This document shows positions 37,801 to 45,563 of a stretch of 64,000 bases of DNA, piece after piece. This DNA comes from Mediterraneibacter massiliensis (GTDB taxonomy: Bacteria > Bacillota > Clostridia > Lachnospirales > Lachnospiraceae). The notes beneath the pieces were generated by a model. That model did no database searches. It was not told where the DNA came from and was given only the letters and a program-made list of their open reading frames with translations. The translations under genes were made by a program, and so were the position numbers. Position 1 is the stretch's first letter; the number at the start of each line of letters is the position of its first letter. The stretch covers positions 494,698 to 558,697 of the forward strand of contig NZ_LN913001.1 of NCBI RefSeq assembly GCF_001487105.1. The letters are read 5' to 3'.

Positions 37801-38185
37801 AGTGCTTGTGGTTTCCGCAGGAATGCTGTCCTTTGTCGTGCTGTATAATCTGAATAATATCAATATCACAGAGCGCAAGAGAGAATTGGCGACGTTGAAG
37901 GTGCTGGGCTTCTATGATAATGAGGTGAGTGCATATGTATATCGAGAAAACATGATCCTGACGGTGATAGGCGGTATATTTGGGATGCTGCTTGGGAAGA
38001 TTTTACATCAGTTTATTATTGTTACAGTGGAGATAGAGTCTGTGATGTTTGGGAGAAATATTGATATCAGCAGTTTTATTTATAGTTTTTTGATCACACT
38101 GGCGTTTTCATTCTTTGTGAATGGCGTAATGTATTTTAAGCTAAGGCAGATTGATATGGTAGAATCACTAAAAAGTGTAGAATGA
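34811..38185 (+). CDS. ABC transporter permease with long extracellular coiled coil
   Basis: A 1124-residue FtsX-family permease. Seen: one membrane helix near residues 17-39, an extracellular MacB-like core, a very long Ala/Gln/Glu-rich coiled-coil region (about 255-585, repeats such as QLADAKAEFAQAQTEAEEKL), a first FtsX block (about 595-715, TRMVEEQRTLIGTLKALGY), a further extracellular domain, and a second FtsX block near the C-terminus (ERKRELATLKVLGFYDNEVS). The coiled coil could span much of the cell wall. Its stop overlaps an ATG in frame with the response regulator gene. Confidence 0.92.
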   Translation: MNRKALRKDFYMEIRRSLGRFLSIFFIVAIGVAFFSGIRAAEPDMRISGDTYFDEKNLMDIQVVSTLGLTEDDVEALRETEGIEKVEGGYSVDALCTGNETESVVHISSILPTMNQVTVEKGRLPKTAQECAVDVDFLVEEGFQIGDTITLRSGTDTKITDTLKEDTFTIVGAISSPCYISFQRGSTTIGTGNVDGFVSVPAESFDMEVYTELYVAAEGAKALTAFTAAYDDCVEAVTEHIEGIKEEREDARYQEIIDEANTQLADAKAEFAQAQTEAEEKLSEAKQQLEDGQNQIDSAKAEIESSASQLAISESELTAKQAEMDSAWASLTAKQEETDAAKTELEQQKAALEAGSITKDETYQEAYQQGYEEALSQAYLTAEGKLDGQAAQIESAIAQLEETIKRLEESGDPGGQLAGLKAELAVQEASLAQINSETFRDTIKAQAKAELDVVFPGQFDEQYRQQALSQVNEYLSQLSAGQTQMDEAKTQLVSGQAQIDAGWVQISQAKTQLQDAQTELAEKEQELAGGWSEYEEGKTEAEEKLADGEEKIQDAEDEVEKIEHAEWYINDRDSAVTDYTGYGDNADRMRAIGEVFPVLFFLVAALVSLTTMTRMVEEQRTLIGTLKALGYERHAIAEKYLGYAFFATVGGCIVGVLIGEKILPYIIITAYGIMYTHMDTVIVPYHFSYAAAASLAALVCTIGATFFSCFRELREQAAELMRPPAPKQGKRVVLERVPFIWKRFSFIWKATVRNLMRYKKRFFMTIFGIGGSMALLLVGFGLQDSIFNIGILQYDKIQLYDGNVILNEDAAEQEKQDIYEALKKDDRTKKTVENLLTQVKVHNGKKQGDVYLNVPEDTDTFSQLVIFEDRVTKERYSLDDESVILTEKMAKTLDVVPGDTIWIQDDIKGEIPVKVKSVCENYMNHYLYMTEALYETVYGKEPDYNAIYYQTQDGTTEQAQKIGEEMLEYPGALSVSYTTDIESRLDDMLSSLDIVIIVLVVSAGMLSFVVLYNLNNINITERKRELATLKVLGFYDNEVSAYVYRENMILTVIGGIFGMLLGKILHQFIIVTVEIESVMFGRNIDISSFIYSFLITLAFSFFVNGVMYFKLRQIDMVESLKSVE

Positions 38186-38205
38186 TAAAAGAAAGACGGT
38201 GCAGT

Positions 38206-38886
38206 ATGGAAAAAGCAAAAATTTTGGTTGTGGATGATGAAAGCAGGATGAGAAAGTTGGTAAAAGACTTCTTGGCAAGGGAAGGATATGTTGTCTTAGA
38301 AGCAGGGGATGGTATGGAGGCGATGGATATCTTCTATGCCCAGCGGGATATTGCGCTTGTTATTCTAGATGTTATGATGCCTAAAATGGATGGATGGCAA
38401 GTGTGCAGGGAAATACGTGAAGAATCAAAAGTGCCGATCATCATGCTGACTGCACGGGCAGAGGAACGGGATGAATTACAAGGATTTGAACTGGGGGTTG
38501 ATGAATATATATCCAAACCCTTCAGTCCCAAGATCTTAGTGGCAAGAGTAGGGGCGATCTTGAGGAGGACCCGTGGAGCAGAAGCAGGGGAAATGCTTGA
38601 GGCAGGTGGGATCGTGATTGATAAGACGGCACATATCGTGAAGATCGATGGACAGGTGATAGATTTAAGTTTTAAAGAGTTTGAACTGCTTGCGTATTTT
38701 GTGGAGAACCAGGGCGTTGCGCTGTCTCGGGAGAAGATCCTGAATAATGTCTGGAATTATGATTATTTCGGAGATGCGAGAACGATCGATACACATGTGA
38801 AGAAACTGCGCAGTAAGCTGAAGGATAAGGGAGATTACATCCGAACGATCTGGGGGATGGGATATAAATTTGAGGTGGAAGAATGA
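38206..38886 (+). CDS. OmpR-family response regulator
   Basis: A 226-residue regulator; a longer start at 38182 overlaps the permease stop, but MEKAKILVVDDE is the usual beginning. Seen: receiver domain with phospho-acceptor D55 (LVILDVMMPKMDG), Lys in YISKPFSP, and a winged-helix C-terminal domain (FKEFELLAYFVENQGVALSR, IRTIWGMGYKF). It is coupled to the kinase by a four-base overlap (ATGA). It likely controls the upstream ABC genes. Confidence 0.93.
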   Translation: MEKAKILVVDDESRMRKLVKDFLAREGYVVLEAGDGMEAMDIFYAQRDIALVILDVMMPKMDGWQVCREIREESKVPIIMLTARAEERDELQGFELGVDEYISKPFSPKILVARVGAILRRTRGAEAGEMLEAGGIVIDKTAHIVKIDGQVIDLSFKEFELLAYFVENQGVALSREKILNNVWNYDYFGDARTIDTHVKKLRSKLKDKGDYIRTIWGMGYKFEVEE

Positions 38887-40397
38887 AAGGTTCCATCAGA
38901 AGTCAGATCACGGCGATCTTTATAGGGGTAATTGTATGTATTTTGGCAGGGATGTTTGTGATCAATTCTGGCTTTCTGGGACGGTACTATGTGGTGCATA
39001 AGGAAAAAGACCTGATCGAGACATACGAGGTGATAGATGGTGCTCTGTCTGATGGAAAATTTACATCGGCAAATGTACAGGATAAGGTGCTGAATCAGTC
39101 CGAGAAGACGAATATTGATATATCGATCATGGACACGGCAGGAGGAAATATTATATTTTCTACGATCAAGGATGAAAGAGGACTTCTTTTTGCCAGGATG
39201 TTAGGGTACTTTTTTGATAAAAACCAGGATGAAGGGATGGTGTTGGAGAGTACAGAAGACTATCAGATACTGAAAGCCACCGATTCAAAGAATAAGACAG
39301 ATTATCTGGAAATGTGGGGATATTTTTCGGATGGTTCCTTCTTTACGATGCGAAGCCCGTTGGAAAGTATACGGGAGAGTGCTGATCTGGCTAATACATT
39401 TCTGATCTATATCGGTATGATGGGAATCTTGCTTGGAGGCATTTTAGTCTGGTTTTTCTCAAAGAAGATTACAAAACCGATCCTGGAGCTTGCAGAATTG
39501 TCGAGGAGGATGGCAAAATTAGATTTCGATGCAAAATATACGAGCGGAGGCAGTAATGAGATCAGGATCCTGGGCGAGAGCTTTAACAGCATGTCCAAGC
39601 GGCTGGAAAAAACGGTATCAGAGTTAAAAAGAGCAAATAATAAGCTCTTAAAAGATATTGAACAAAAAGAAAAAATCGAAGATATGAGAAAAGAATTTTT
39701 GGGAAATGTCTCACATGAGTTAAAAACACCGATCGCTTTAATACAAGGCTACGCGGAAGGATTGAAAGAAGGCGTAAATGATGACCCGGAAAGCCGTGAA
39801 TTTTACTGTGATGTCATCATGGATGAGGCAGGCAAGATGAACCAGATGGTGAAAAATCTGCTGACGTTGAACCAGTTAGAGTTTGGCGATGACGATTTGG
39901 AATTTGAGCGTTTTGATATTGTAGGATTGATACGGGGTGTTGTCGCGAGCTGTGAGATTTTGATACAGCAGGCACAAGCCCAAGTGTCCTTTGTGGCAGA
40001 GTCGCCGGTCTGTGTCTGGGCGGACGAGTTTAAGACAGAGCAGGTAGTGCGAAACTATCTGACCAATGCGATCCACCATGCAGAGAACGAAAAACGTATA
40101 GAGATCCGTGTGATCCCGGGAAAAGATACGGTCAGGATCACGGTGTTCAACAGTGGAAAACCGATTCCCGAAGAAGACCTGTCAAAGCTGTGGGATAAGT
40201 TTTATAAGGTGGATAAGGCGCATACGAGAGAATATGGAGGAAATGGAATCGGCTTGTCGATCGTCAAGGCAATCATGGAATCTTTCCATCAGGATTATGG
40301 AGTGCGAAATTTTGACAATGGAGTAGAATTCTGGTTCGAACTAGATACGAAATGTGCGGCGGATGAGGAGGAATGCAGAAAGCGGATGTCTGAATAG
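38883..40397 (+). CDS. sensor histidine kinase with HAMP domain
   Basis: A 504-residue membrane kinase. Seen: membrane segment 1 (about 10-30), an extracellular sensor of about 140 residues, segment 2 (about 172-192), HAMP linker (KKITKPILELAELSRRMAKL), the His box GNVSHELKTPIALI with H278, N box region (VVRNYLTNAIHHAENEK) and GNGIGLSIVK. A separate extracellular sensor differs from the intramembrane kinases of Bce systems. It pairs with the response regulator it overlaps. Confidence 0.93.
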   Translation: MKGSIRSQITAIFIGVIVCILAGMFVINSGFLGRYYVVHKEKDLIETYEVIDGALSDGKFTSANVQDKVLNQSEKTNIDISIMDTAGGNIIFSTIKDERGLLFARMLGYFFDKNQDEGMVLESTEDYQILKATDSKNKTDYLEMWGYFSDGSFFTMRSPLESIRESADLANTFLIYIGMMGILLGGILVWFFSKKITKPILELAELSRRMAKLDFDAKYTSGGSNEIRILGESFNSMSKRLEKTVSELKRANNKLLKDIEQKEKIEDMRKEFLGNVSHELKTPIALIQGYAEGLKEGVNDDPESREFYCDVIMDEAGKMNQMVKNLLTLNQLEFGDDDLEFERFDIVGLIRGVVASCEILIQQAQAQVSFVAESPVCVWADEFKTEQVVRNYLTNAIHHAENEKRIEIRVIPGKDTVRITVFNSGKPIPEEDLSKLWDKFYKVDKAHTREYGGNGIGLSIVKAIMESFHQDYGVRNFDNGVEFWFELDTKCAADEEECRKRMSE

Positions 40398-40412
40398 AGA
40401 CGTCCGTTTTTT
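40383..40412 (+). terminator. terminator after the kinase gene
   Basis: CGGATGTC (40383-40390) pairs with GACGTCCG (40399-40406) with one G-U pair, followed by TTTTTT. The left arm lies in the end of the coding sequence. Confidence 0.9.
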
Positions 40413-40502
40413 AATGATGTGCCTGGTTGTGTACGTTTTGATAAGTTGGATAAGAGTAAACAGCGGCATGGAAAATAAACAGATTTGCTGTCTTTTCTTA
40501 TC

Positions 40503-40524
40503 AGAATGAGTATGGTATCATTCT
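40503..40524. promoter_or_regulatory. inverted repeat over the hisHF promoter
   Basis: AGAATGA (40503-40509) and TCATTCT (40518-40524) flank TATGGTAT, which looks like an extended -10 (TGGTATCAT). It may be an operator for the hisH-hisF genes. Confidence 0.35.
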
Positions 40525-40552
40525 AATAGTATGTGATGGGAGGACAGAAAGC

Positions 40553-41158
40553 ATGATTGCGATAATCGATTATGATGCGGGGAATATAAAGAGTGTGGAA
40601 AAGGCTCTTGTGCATCTGGGACAAGATGTGCTTGTCACAAGAGAAAAAGAAGTGATCCAAAAGGCGGATAAGGTGATCCTTCCAGGCGTAGGCGCCTTTG
40701 GGGACGCAATGAGAAATTTAAGGCAGACCGGACTGGATACAGTGATTCGGGAAGTGGTGGACAAGGGAATCTTCTTTTTGGGTATTTGCCTGGGGCTGCA
40801 GGTCTTGTTTGAGAGCAGCGAGGAGGCGCCTGGAGTACCGGGATTAGGAATTTTAAAGGGAAATATTTTGCGTATACCTAAAGAAGAAGGTTTGAAGATT
40901 CCGCATATGGGCTGGAATTCCTTGTGTTTAAAAAACGAAGGCAGATTATTTCGAGGGATAGAGGCGGATCCGTATGTATATTTTGTACATTCCTATTATC
41001 TGAAAGCAGCGGATGAAAAGATCGTGAAAGCATCTGCAAAGTATGGTGTATCGATCGATGCATCTGTAGAACAGGGAAATGTGTTTGCATGCCAGTTTCA
41101 TCCGGAAAAGAGCAGTGAAATGGGACTGAAGATACTGAAAAATTTTGTGGAACTTTAA
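40553..41158 (+). CDS. hisH: imidazole glycerol phosphate synthase, glutaminase subunit
   Basis: Class I glutamine amidotransferase that makes ammonia for HisF in histidine synthesis. Seen: nucleophile C79 in [11 protein letters not shown], oxyanion-strand motif [10 protein letters not shown], and the His/Glu pair in [12 protein letters not shown]. At 201 residues it is full length. AGGAC precedes the ATG. It is followed by hisF 13 bases later, but no other his gene is in the window. Confidence 0.96.
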   Translation: MIAIIDYDAGNIKSVEKALVHLGQDVLVTREKEVIQKADKVILPGVGAFGDAMRNLRQTGLDTVIREVVDKGIFFLGICLGLQVLFESSEEAPGVPGLGILKGNILRIPKEEGLKIPHMGWNSLCLKNEGRLFRGIEADPYVYFVHSYYLKAADEKIVKASAKYGVSIDASVEQGNVFACQFHPEKSSEMGLKILKNFVEL

Positions 41159-41171
41159 ACAGGAGGCAAAA

Positions 41172-41933
41172 ATGTTTACAAAAAGAATCATTCCCTGTCT
41201 GGATGTGCATGCGGGGAGAGTTGTAAAAGGCGTGAATTTTGTGGATTTAAAAGATGCCGGGGATCCGGTGGAGATTGCTAGGGCTTATGACAAGGCAGGA
41301 GCAGATGAACTTGTTTTTTTGGATATCACGGCTTCTTCTGATGCCCGCGAGACTGTAGTGGACATGGTGAGAAAGGTAGCGCAGTGTGTGTTTATCCCTT
41401 TTACAGTAGGAGGAGGAATACGGACGGTGGAGGATTTCCGCGCCCTATTAAGAGAAGGGGCAGATAAGATTTCTATTAATTCTTCTGCCATTAATACGCC
41501 GGAATTGATACATGATGCGGCAGAGAAATTTGGGAGCCAGTGTGTTGTGGTCGCTATTGACGCAAAGAAAAGACCCGATCAAAGAGGATGGAATATATAC
41601 AAAAACGGTGGCCGTGTCGATGTAGGCATAGATGCCGTAGAATGGGCGAAAAAGGTGGAAAGCCTGGGCGCTGGAGAAATCCTTTTGACCAGTATGGACT
41701 GCGATGGGACAAAAGCAGGGTATGACCTGGAACTGACCCGCGCGATTGCAGAACAAGTGGATATTCCGGTGATCGCTTCCGGCGGTGCGGGAGAGTTGTG
41801 CCATTTCAAAGAAGCGTTGACAGAAGGAATGGCAGATGCGGCTCTGGCGGCATCGTTATTCCATTATAAAGAATTGGAGATAAAAGAAGTAAAAGAATAC
41901 CTAAGAAAAGAAGGCGTCTCTGTTCGTTTGTGA
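41172..41933 (+). CDS. hisF: imidazole glycerol phosphate synthase, cyclase subunit
   Basis: TIM-barrel cyclase forming IGP and AICAR. The start at 41172 is chosen because AGGAGGC lies just upstream. Seen: [12 protein letters not shown] with catalytic D11, [29 protein letters not shown] with the second catalytic Asp, and IASGGAGE with the phosphate site. At 253 residues it is full length. Forms the HisH-HisF complex. Confidence 0.97.
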   Translation: MFTKRIIPCLDVHAGRVVKGVNFVDLKDAGDPVEIARAYDKAGADELVFLDITASSDARETVVDMVRKVAQCVFIPFTVGGGIRTVEDFRALLREGADKISINSSAINTPELIHDAAEKFGSQCVVVAIDAKKRPDQRGWNIYKNGGRVDVGIDAVEWAKKVESLGAGEILLTSMDCDGTKAGYDLELTRAIAEQVDIPVIASGGAGELCHFKEALTEGMADAALAASLFHYKELEIKEVKEYLRKEGVSVRL

Positions 41934-42020
41934 TACATGCCTGTGCGGACAAGCGTTTTCATTGCTCCAGCCGGAGACAAGCGCCGGCTGTCTGAAAGAA
42001 TGGTAAGGAGGAACAATACG

Positions 42021-42692
42021 ATGGCAGGATTAACTGGGGACTGGTATGACGCTCTGAAAGGGGAGTTTGGAAAGCCTTATTATAAAAAACTGTTTCAGAC
42101 AATCAATGAGGAATATAAGACGAAAAGGATCTTTCCGCCTGCGCAAGATATATTCAATGCGTTTCACCTTACGCCTCTGCATGATGTGAAGGTCGTGATC
42201 TTGGGACAAGACCCTTATCACAATTATGGACAGGCACATGGGCTGTGTTTTTCAGTGCAAAAAGGTGTGGCAGTTCCCCCTTCACTGGTCAATATTTATC
42301 AGGAACTGCATGACGATATGGGATGCACGATCCCACAGCATGGATGTCTGACGAAGTGGGCAAAACAGGGAGTGCTTATGCTCAATACAGTACTGACGGT
42401 ACGTGCACATCAGGCGAATTCTCATCGGGGATTAGGGTGGGAAGAATTTACAGACGCGGCTATCCTTGCGCTGAATAGCCAGGACAGACCGATGGTATTT
42501 ATTCTTTGGGGCGCTCCGGCGCAGCGAAAGAAGCGGATGTTGAATAATCCGAAACATCTAATCCTAGAAGCACCGCACCCGAGTCCTCTTTCGGCATACC
42601 GCGGCTTCTTTGGAAGCCGACCTTTTAGCCAGACGAATCGTTTCCTGGAAGAACACGGCATAGAGCCTGTAGACTGGCAGATTGAAGAATAA
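42021..42692 (+). CDS. ung: uracil-DNA glycosylase
   Basis: Removes uracil from DNA. The start at 42021 follows AAGGAGGAAC; the longer frame to 41937 has no support. Seen: the catalytic GQDPYH at 62-67 with D64, LLNTVLTVR, and HPSPLSAYRGFFGSRPF with the catalytic His. At 223 residues this is a family 1 enzyme. Confidence 0.97.
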   Translation: MAGLTGDWYDALKGEFGKPYYKKLFQTINEEYKTKRIFPPAQDIFNAFHLTPLHDVKVVILGQDPYHNYGQAHGLCFSVQKGVAVPPSLVNIYQELHDDMGCTIPQHGCLTKWAKQGVLMLNTVLTVRAHQANSHRGLGWEEFTDAAILALNSQDRPMVFILWGAPAQRKKRMLNNPKHLILEAPHPSPLSAYRGFFGSRPFSQTNRFLEEHGIEPVDWQIEE

Positions 42693-42697
42693 AATAC

Positions 42698-42739
42698 TCC
42701 TTTAGGAAGAGGCGAAAGACAAATATTCTTCCTAAAGGA
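42698..42739. terminator. inverted repeat between converging ung and deoC
   Basis: TCCTTTAGGAAGA and TCTTCCTAAAGGA form a perfect 13-bp stem over a 16-base loop. No strong T-run follows on either side, so it may act as a weak two-way terminator or mRNA end protector. Confidence 0.55.
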
Positions 42740-42800
42740 ATATAGTAAAAATGTATATGTAAGAAGCAGAAATTTCACTTATGGACACAGATTGTGAGGT

Positions 42801-43436
42801 CTATAAAAGAATGATGCCGTTGCCGGCTCCGATCCGATCCGCTCCGGCGTCGATCAAATCTTCTGCGAATGTACGGGTGCGGATACCTCCGCTTGCTTTT
42901 ATCTGCAGTCGATCGCCTACGGTTTTTTTCATCAGTTTTATATCTTCTACTGTAGCTCCTCCGGTGGAAAAACCGGTAGAAGTCTTGACAAAGGCGGCGC
43001 CTGCTTCTTCAGAAAGCTGACATGCTTTCACTTTTTCTTCTTCTGTGAGAAGACAAGTCTCAATGATTACTTTGACAATGGCTGGTTTGGAAGCGTCCAC
43101 GACGGCCTTGATGTCATCTCTTACACAATCCCAATCTTTATCTTTTATAGCTCCAATGTTGATGACCATATCGATTTCAGCGGCTCCTGCCTTGACTGCT
43201 TCGGAGGCTTCAAAAGCCTTTGCTGTAGTCATCATGGCTCCCAAGGGAAAGCCGACTACACAGCATGTCTTGATTTTTGTGCCTTTTAATTCTGAAGCTA
43301 CGAGCGCGGCGTGACAGGTATTCACGCAGACAGAAGCAAAACCGTGCTCCTTGGCTTCTTTGCAATAGCGGATGATACTTTCTTTGGTAGCATCTGCTTT
43401 CAACATAGTATGATCGATCTTCTTTGCAATATCCAT
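42801..43436 (-). CDS. deoC: deoxyribose-phosphate aldolase
   Basis: Splits 2-deoxyribose 5-phosphate to glyceraldehyde 3-phosphate and acetaldehyde in deoxynucleoside breakdown. Seen: [12 protein letters not shown] at the N-terminus, [16 protein letters not shown], the Schiff-base region [10 protein letters not shown], and [11 protein letters not shown] with the second Lys. At 211 residues it is normal. TAGGAG precedes the ATG. No other deo genes are near. Confidence 0.96.
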   Translation of the reverse strand: MDIAKKIDHTMLKADATKESIIRYCKEAKEHGFASVCVNTCHAALVASELKGTKIKTCCVVGFPLGAMMTTAKAFEASEAVKAGAAEIDMVINIGAIKDKDWDCVRDDIKAVVDASKPAIVKVIIETCLLTEEEKVKACQLSEEAGAAFVKTSTGFSTGGATVEDIKLMKKTVGDRLQIKASGGIRTRTFAEDLIDAGADRIGAGNGIILL

Positions 43437-43656
43437 TTTTTTCTCCTACCTTTTATAGTAAACTATTTTCCTTGCCGGACAAAGCCCTCCTGAAAGGGAT
43501 ATATTACGGAAGTCCAGATGGGGATGGTGTTTTTCGGAATCTGCATAAACAGATACTCACTGTATGTTTATTATAGCACAGAGAAGTAAGAAATAGTTTT
43601 CTTTTCTCAACAGGACAGCCGTATACAAGATCTATGCCGCAGATGTAGAAAAATAC

Positions 43657-43685
43657 TTGCAATTTTAACACGGAAGTATTATAAT
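43657..43685 (+). promoter_or_regulatory. promoter of tRNA-Gly
   Basis: TTGCAA (43657-43662), 17-base spacer, TATAAT (43680-43685). The tRNA begins ten bases later. Confidence 0.85.
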
Positions 43686-43694
43686 ATTTCCCAT

Positions 43695-43765
43695 GCAGAT
43701 GTAGTTCATCGGTAGAATACCAGCTTCCCAAGCTGGGGAGGCGGGTTCGATTCCCGTCATCTGCT
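43695..43765 (+). tRNA. tRNA-Gly (anticodon CCC)
   Basis: Complete cloverleaf, CCA not encoded. Acceptor GCAGATG pairs with CATCTGC; anticodon stem CCAGC/GCTGG with loop TTCCCAA giving CCC; T arm GCGGG/CCCGT with TTCGATT; discriminator T, usual for bacterial tRNA-Gly. Single-gene transcript with its own promoter and terminator. Confidence 0.94.
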
Positions 43766-43772
43766 TAATAGA

Positions 43773-43812
43773 AGCCGTAAGCGTTGAAAATACAGCGTTT
43801 ACGGCTTTTTTT
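43773..43812 (+). terminator. terminator of tRNA-Gly
   Basis: AGCCGTAAGCG pairs with CGTTTACGGCT (one G-U pair), then a run of seven T. Confidence 0.93.
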
Positions 43813-44021
43813 GATACTCATACAAGGAAAATTTAGATTCCGGCAAACATAAACAAGTGAGGTAGAAAAAGCCCTTGATCCATTCCTGGGGCGTATGTTC
43901 CGGTTTTATATGCAGTCAGAATTGCAAAATCTATCATCCAGTTATCAACATAGCAGAGTGTCCATTGTCGTATTCTTCCGTAGCAGGAGGATAAACCCCT
44001 TAAGGATTACGACTGTTCTGT

Positions 44022-44050
44022 TTGTGATGACTGTCTAAAGATGATACAAT
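44022..44050 (+). promoter_or_regulatory. promoter of the small-RNA candidate
   Basis: TTGTGA (44022-44027), 17-base spacer, TACAAT (44045-44050). It leads to a terminator only about 55 bases past the expected start, with no gene between. Confidence 0.5.
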
Positions 44051-44056
44051 ATTTTT

Positions 44057-44134
44057 GCAGAGAAATGTGTATAGCACATCTAGTACATCTTCAGATGTAT
44101 GGCCCGCTCCTGTTGGTGCAGGAGCGGTTTTTAA
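44057..44134 (+). ncRNA. candidate small RNA of about 75 nt
   Basis: A promoter-like pair upstream, a small hairpin (TACATC, loop TTCA, GATGTA, at 44084-44099) and a strong terminator (44104-44132) define a short independent transcript with no coding frame. It runs towards, and just overlaps, the stop end of hicB on the opposite strand, so it could also be antisense to the hicB mRNA end. The 209 bases before its promoter (43813-44021) show nothing I recognise. Confidence 0.4.
44104..44132 (+). terminator. strong terminator on the plus strand
   Basis: CCGCTCCTG (44104-44112) pairs with CAGGAGCGG (44119-44127) over TTGGTG, followed by TTTTT. On the minus strand there is no T-run, so it does not serve hicB. 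Confidence 0.85.
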
Positions 44135-44535
44135 TTTTTACGAATTTTTTGTAATAACGCTTCTTGTAAAATTTGAGAAAAATTTACATTTAGTTCTAAT
44201 GCAGCTGCATTTAACCACGCTGGAAGTGTAACAGTGCGATTTACAGATTTATTGACATTAGCCATACGTATAGACGGCATATATACATCAATTAAAACAA
44301 CGCGCTCGTTCTTTTCTACTGTAATGTCAGATAACCGAGTAGGAGTAGGAAGATCTTCACCATCTTTCTCAATTCCAAACATCACACATCCAAGCAATTC
44401 ACGAGCGGATAAAAGCGCATCATTATCATTGACACCGCTTGTAGCGACATCTAAATCGGGAAATACAACAGCAATTTCCTTTCCTTCCTCATAAGTAAAA
44501 ACAGCAGGATAAAAATAACGTTCTATTTTTTTCAT
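44131..44535 (-). CDS. hicB: HicB family antitoxin
   Basis: A 134-residue antitoxin of the HicAB type II system. Seen: an N-terminal RNase-H-like pseudo-fold (RYFYPAVFTYEEGKEIAVVF, PDLDVATSGVNDNDALLSAR) and a C-terminal DNA-binding part (NVNKSVNRTVTLPAWLNAAA) of ribbon-helix-helix style. TTGGAGAAAT precedes the ATG. The partner toxin HicA should lie directly upstream; only its first residues remain (44575-44631), so this antitoxin is an orphan. Confidence 0.9.
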   Translation of the reverse strand: MKKIERYFYPAVFTYEEGKEIAVVFPDLDVATSGVNDNDALLSARELLGCVMFGIEKDGEDLPTPTRLSDITVEKNERVVLIDVYMPSIRMANVNKSVNRTVTLPAWLNAAALELNVNFSQILQEALLQKIRKN

Positions 44536-44562
44536 GGTATTTCTCCAATCTATAATTTTAAT

Positions 44563-44593
44563 AGTCGGGGCTACCTAAACTGTAGCCCCGACT
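44563..44593. repeat. perfect 12-bp inverted repeat upstream of hicB
   Basis: AGTCGGGGCTAC (44563-44574) and GTAGCCCCGACT (44582-44593) flank a seven-base loop. It lies between the hicA remnant and hicB and spans the point where the HicA reading frame is lost. Could be the scar of the deletion or an operator. Confidence 0.85.
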
Positions 44594-44631
44594 GTCTTTC
44601 TTAATACTTCCCTTGAAGAATAACTTTTCAT
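44575..44631 (-). pseudogene. hicA: hicA toxin remnant
   Basis: An ATG at 44631 on the minus strand reads MKSYSSREVL, the standard beginning of HicA mRNA interferases, and then leaves the family (RKTVGATV) and stops at 44575 inside the inverted repeat. The rest of the roughly 60-residue toxin, including its active His, is gone. It lies exactly where hicA should be, upstream of hicB. Confidence 0.7.
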
Positions 44632-44852
44632 GTATCATTCTCTCTTGACGATATTATAATAACACATATAATTATATTTGCCAATAAGCGGCAACACATT
44701 TACAACAAAAATGCCCACAAACAGCGAAAATACGTTGTAAAAAATTAAGAAATTATTAAATAATTTCACATACAAATATTACAAATTATTTTTTAAACTA
44801 GAAAGGTAATAGAAGCCTGAAAAGGGAATAGAAAAAGAAAAGGAGGGGTGGT

Positions 44853-45563
44853 GTGAGGAAGATCATAGAAGTAAAGAACCTGTATAAGCTCTACCGTGTC
44901 GGTGACTCTGCTGTACGGGCGCTGGACGGTGTGGATTTTGCAATATATGAAGGGGAGTTTTGCGCTATTGTCGGAACATCAGGTTCCGGCAAGTCTACAC
45001 TTTTAAATATGCTGGCAGGACTGGAAAAACCGACAAAAGGGGAGATCATCATAGACGGACAGCATATAGAGGGTCTGAAAGAGGATGCGCTGGTAAAATT
45101 CAGGAGGGAAAACGTAGGCTTCATTTTTCAGTCGTTTCATCTGATCGGTACGATGAACGCATTAGAAAATGTGGCCTTGCCGCTGAATTTTAGAGGAGAA
45201 GCCAGAGACAGCCGTCTAAAAAAGGCAGATAAGATGCTGGATCTGATGAAACTTACGAAACATAAGAAACATATGCCCAACCAGATGTCAGGCGGGCAGC
45301 AGCAAAGAGTAGGAGTAGCGCGCGCGCTTGTGACAGACCCGAAGATCGTGTTTGCTGACGAGCCGACAGGAAATTTAGACTCTCATACATCGGAAGATGT
45401 CATGCGTCTCATGCGGAAAATTGTGGAGGAACAGAAACGTACACTTGTGATGGTCACCCATGACAATCATCTGGCCCAGTATGCAGACAGAGTATTCCAC
45501 ATCATAGATGGGAAGATCGTAAAGATAGAAAACTTAGGAGGGAAAAACCATGAAAATTATTAA
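44853..45563 (+). CDS. ABC transporter ATP-binding protein
   Basis: A 236-residue MacB/LolD-type ATPase. Starts with GTG at 44853, after AAAAGGAGGGG. Seen: Walker [10 protein letters not shown], signature [15 protein letters not shown], Walker [13 protein letters not shown]. First gene of a three-gene export module with an S-layer-like accessory protein and a MacB-type permease. It overlaps the next gene by 14 bases. The 220 bases upstream are AT-rich and hold no gene besides the hicA remnant. Confidence 0.93.
   Translation: MRKIIEVKNLYKLYRVGDSAVRALDGVDFAIYEGEFCAIVGTSGSGKSTLLNMLAGLEKPTKGEIIIDGQHIEGLKEDALVKFRRENVGFIFQSFHLIGTMNALENVALPLNFRGEARDSRLKKADKMLDLMKLTKHKKHMPNQMSGGQQQRVGVARALVTDPKIVFADEPTGNLDSHTSEDVMRLMRKIVEEQKRTLVMVTHDNHLAQYADRVFHIIDGKIVKIENLGGKNHENY

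Noticed and set aside
43838..43940. Short minus-strand frame beginning MIDFAILTAYKTGTY
   Set aside because: About 34 residues, no ribosome binding site, not recognised; probably chance.
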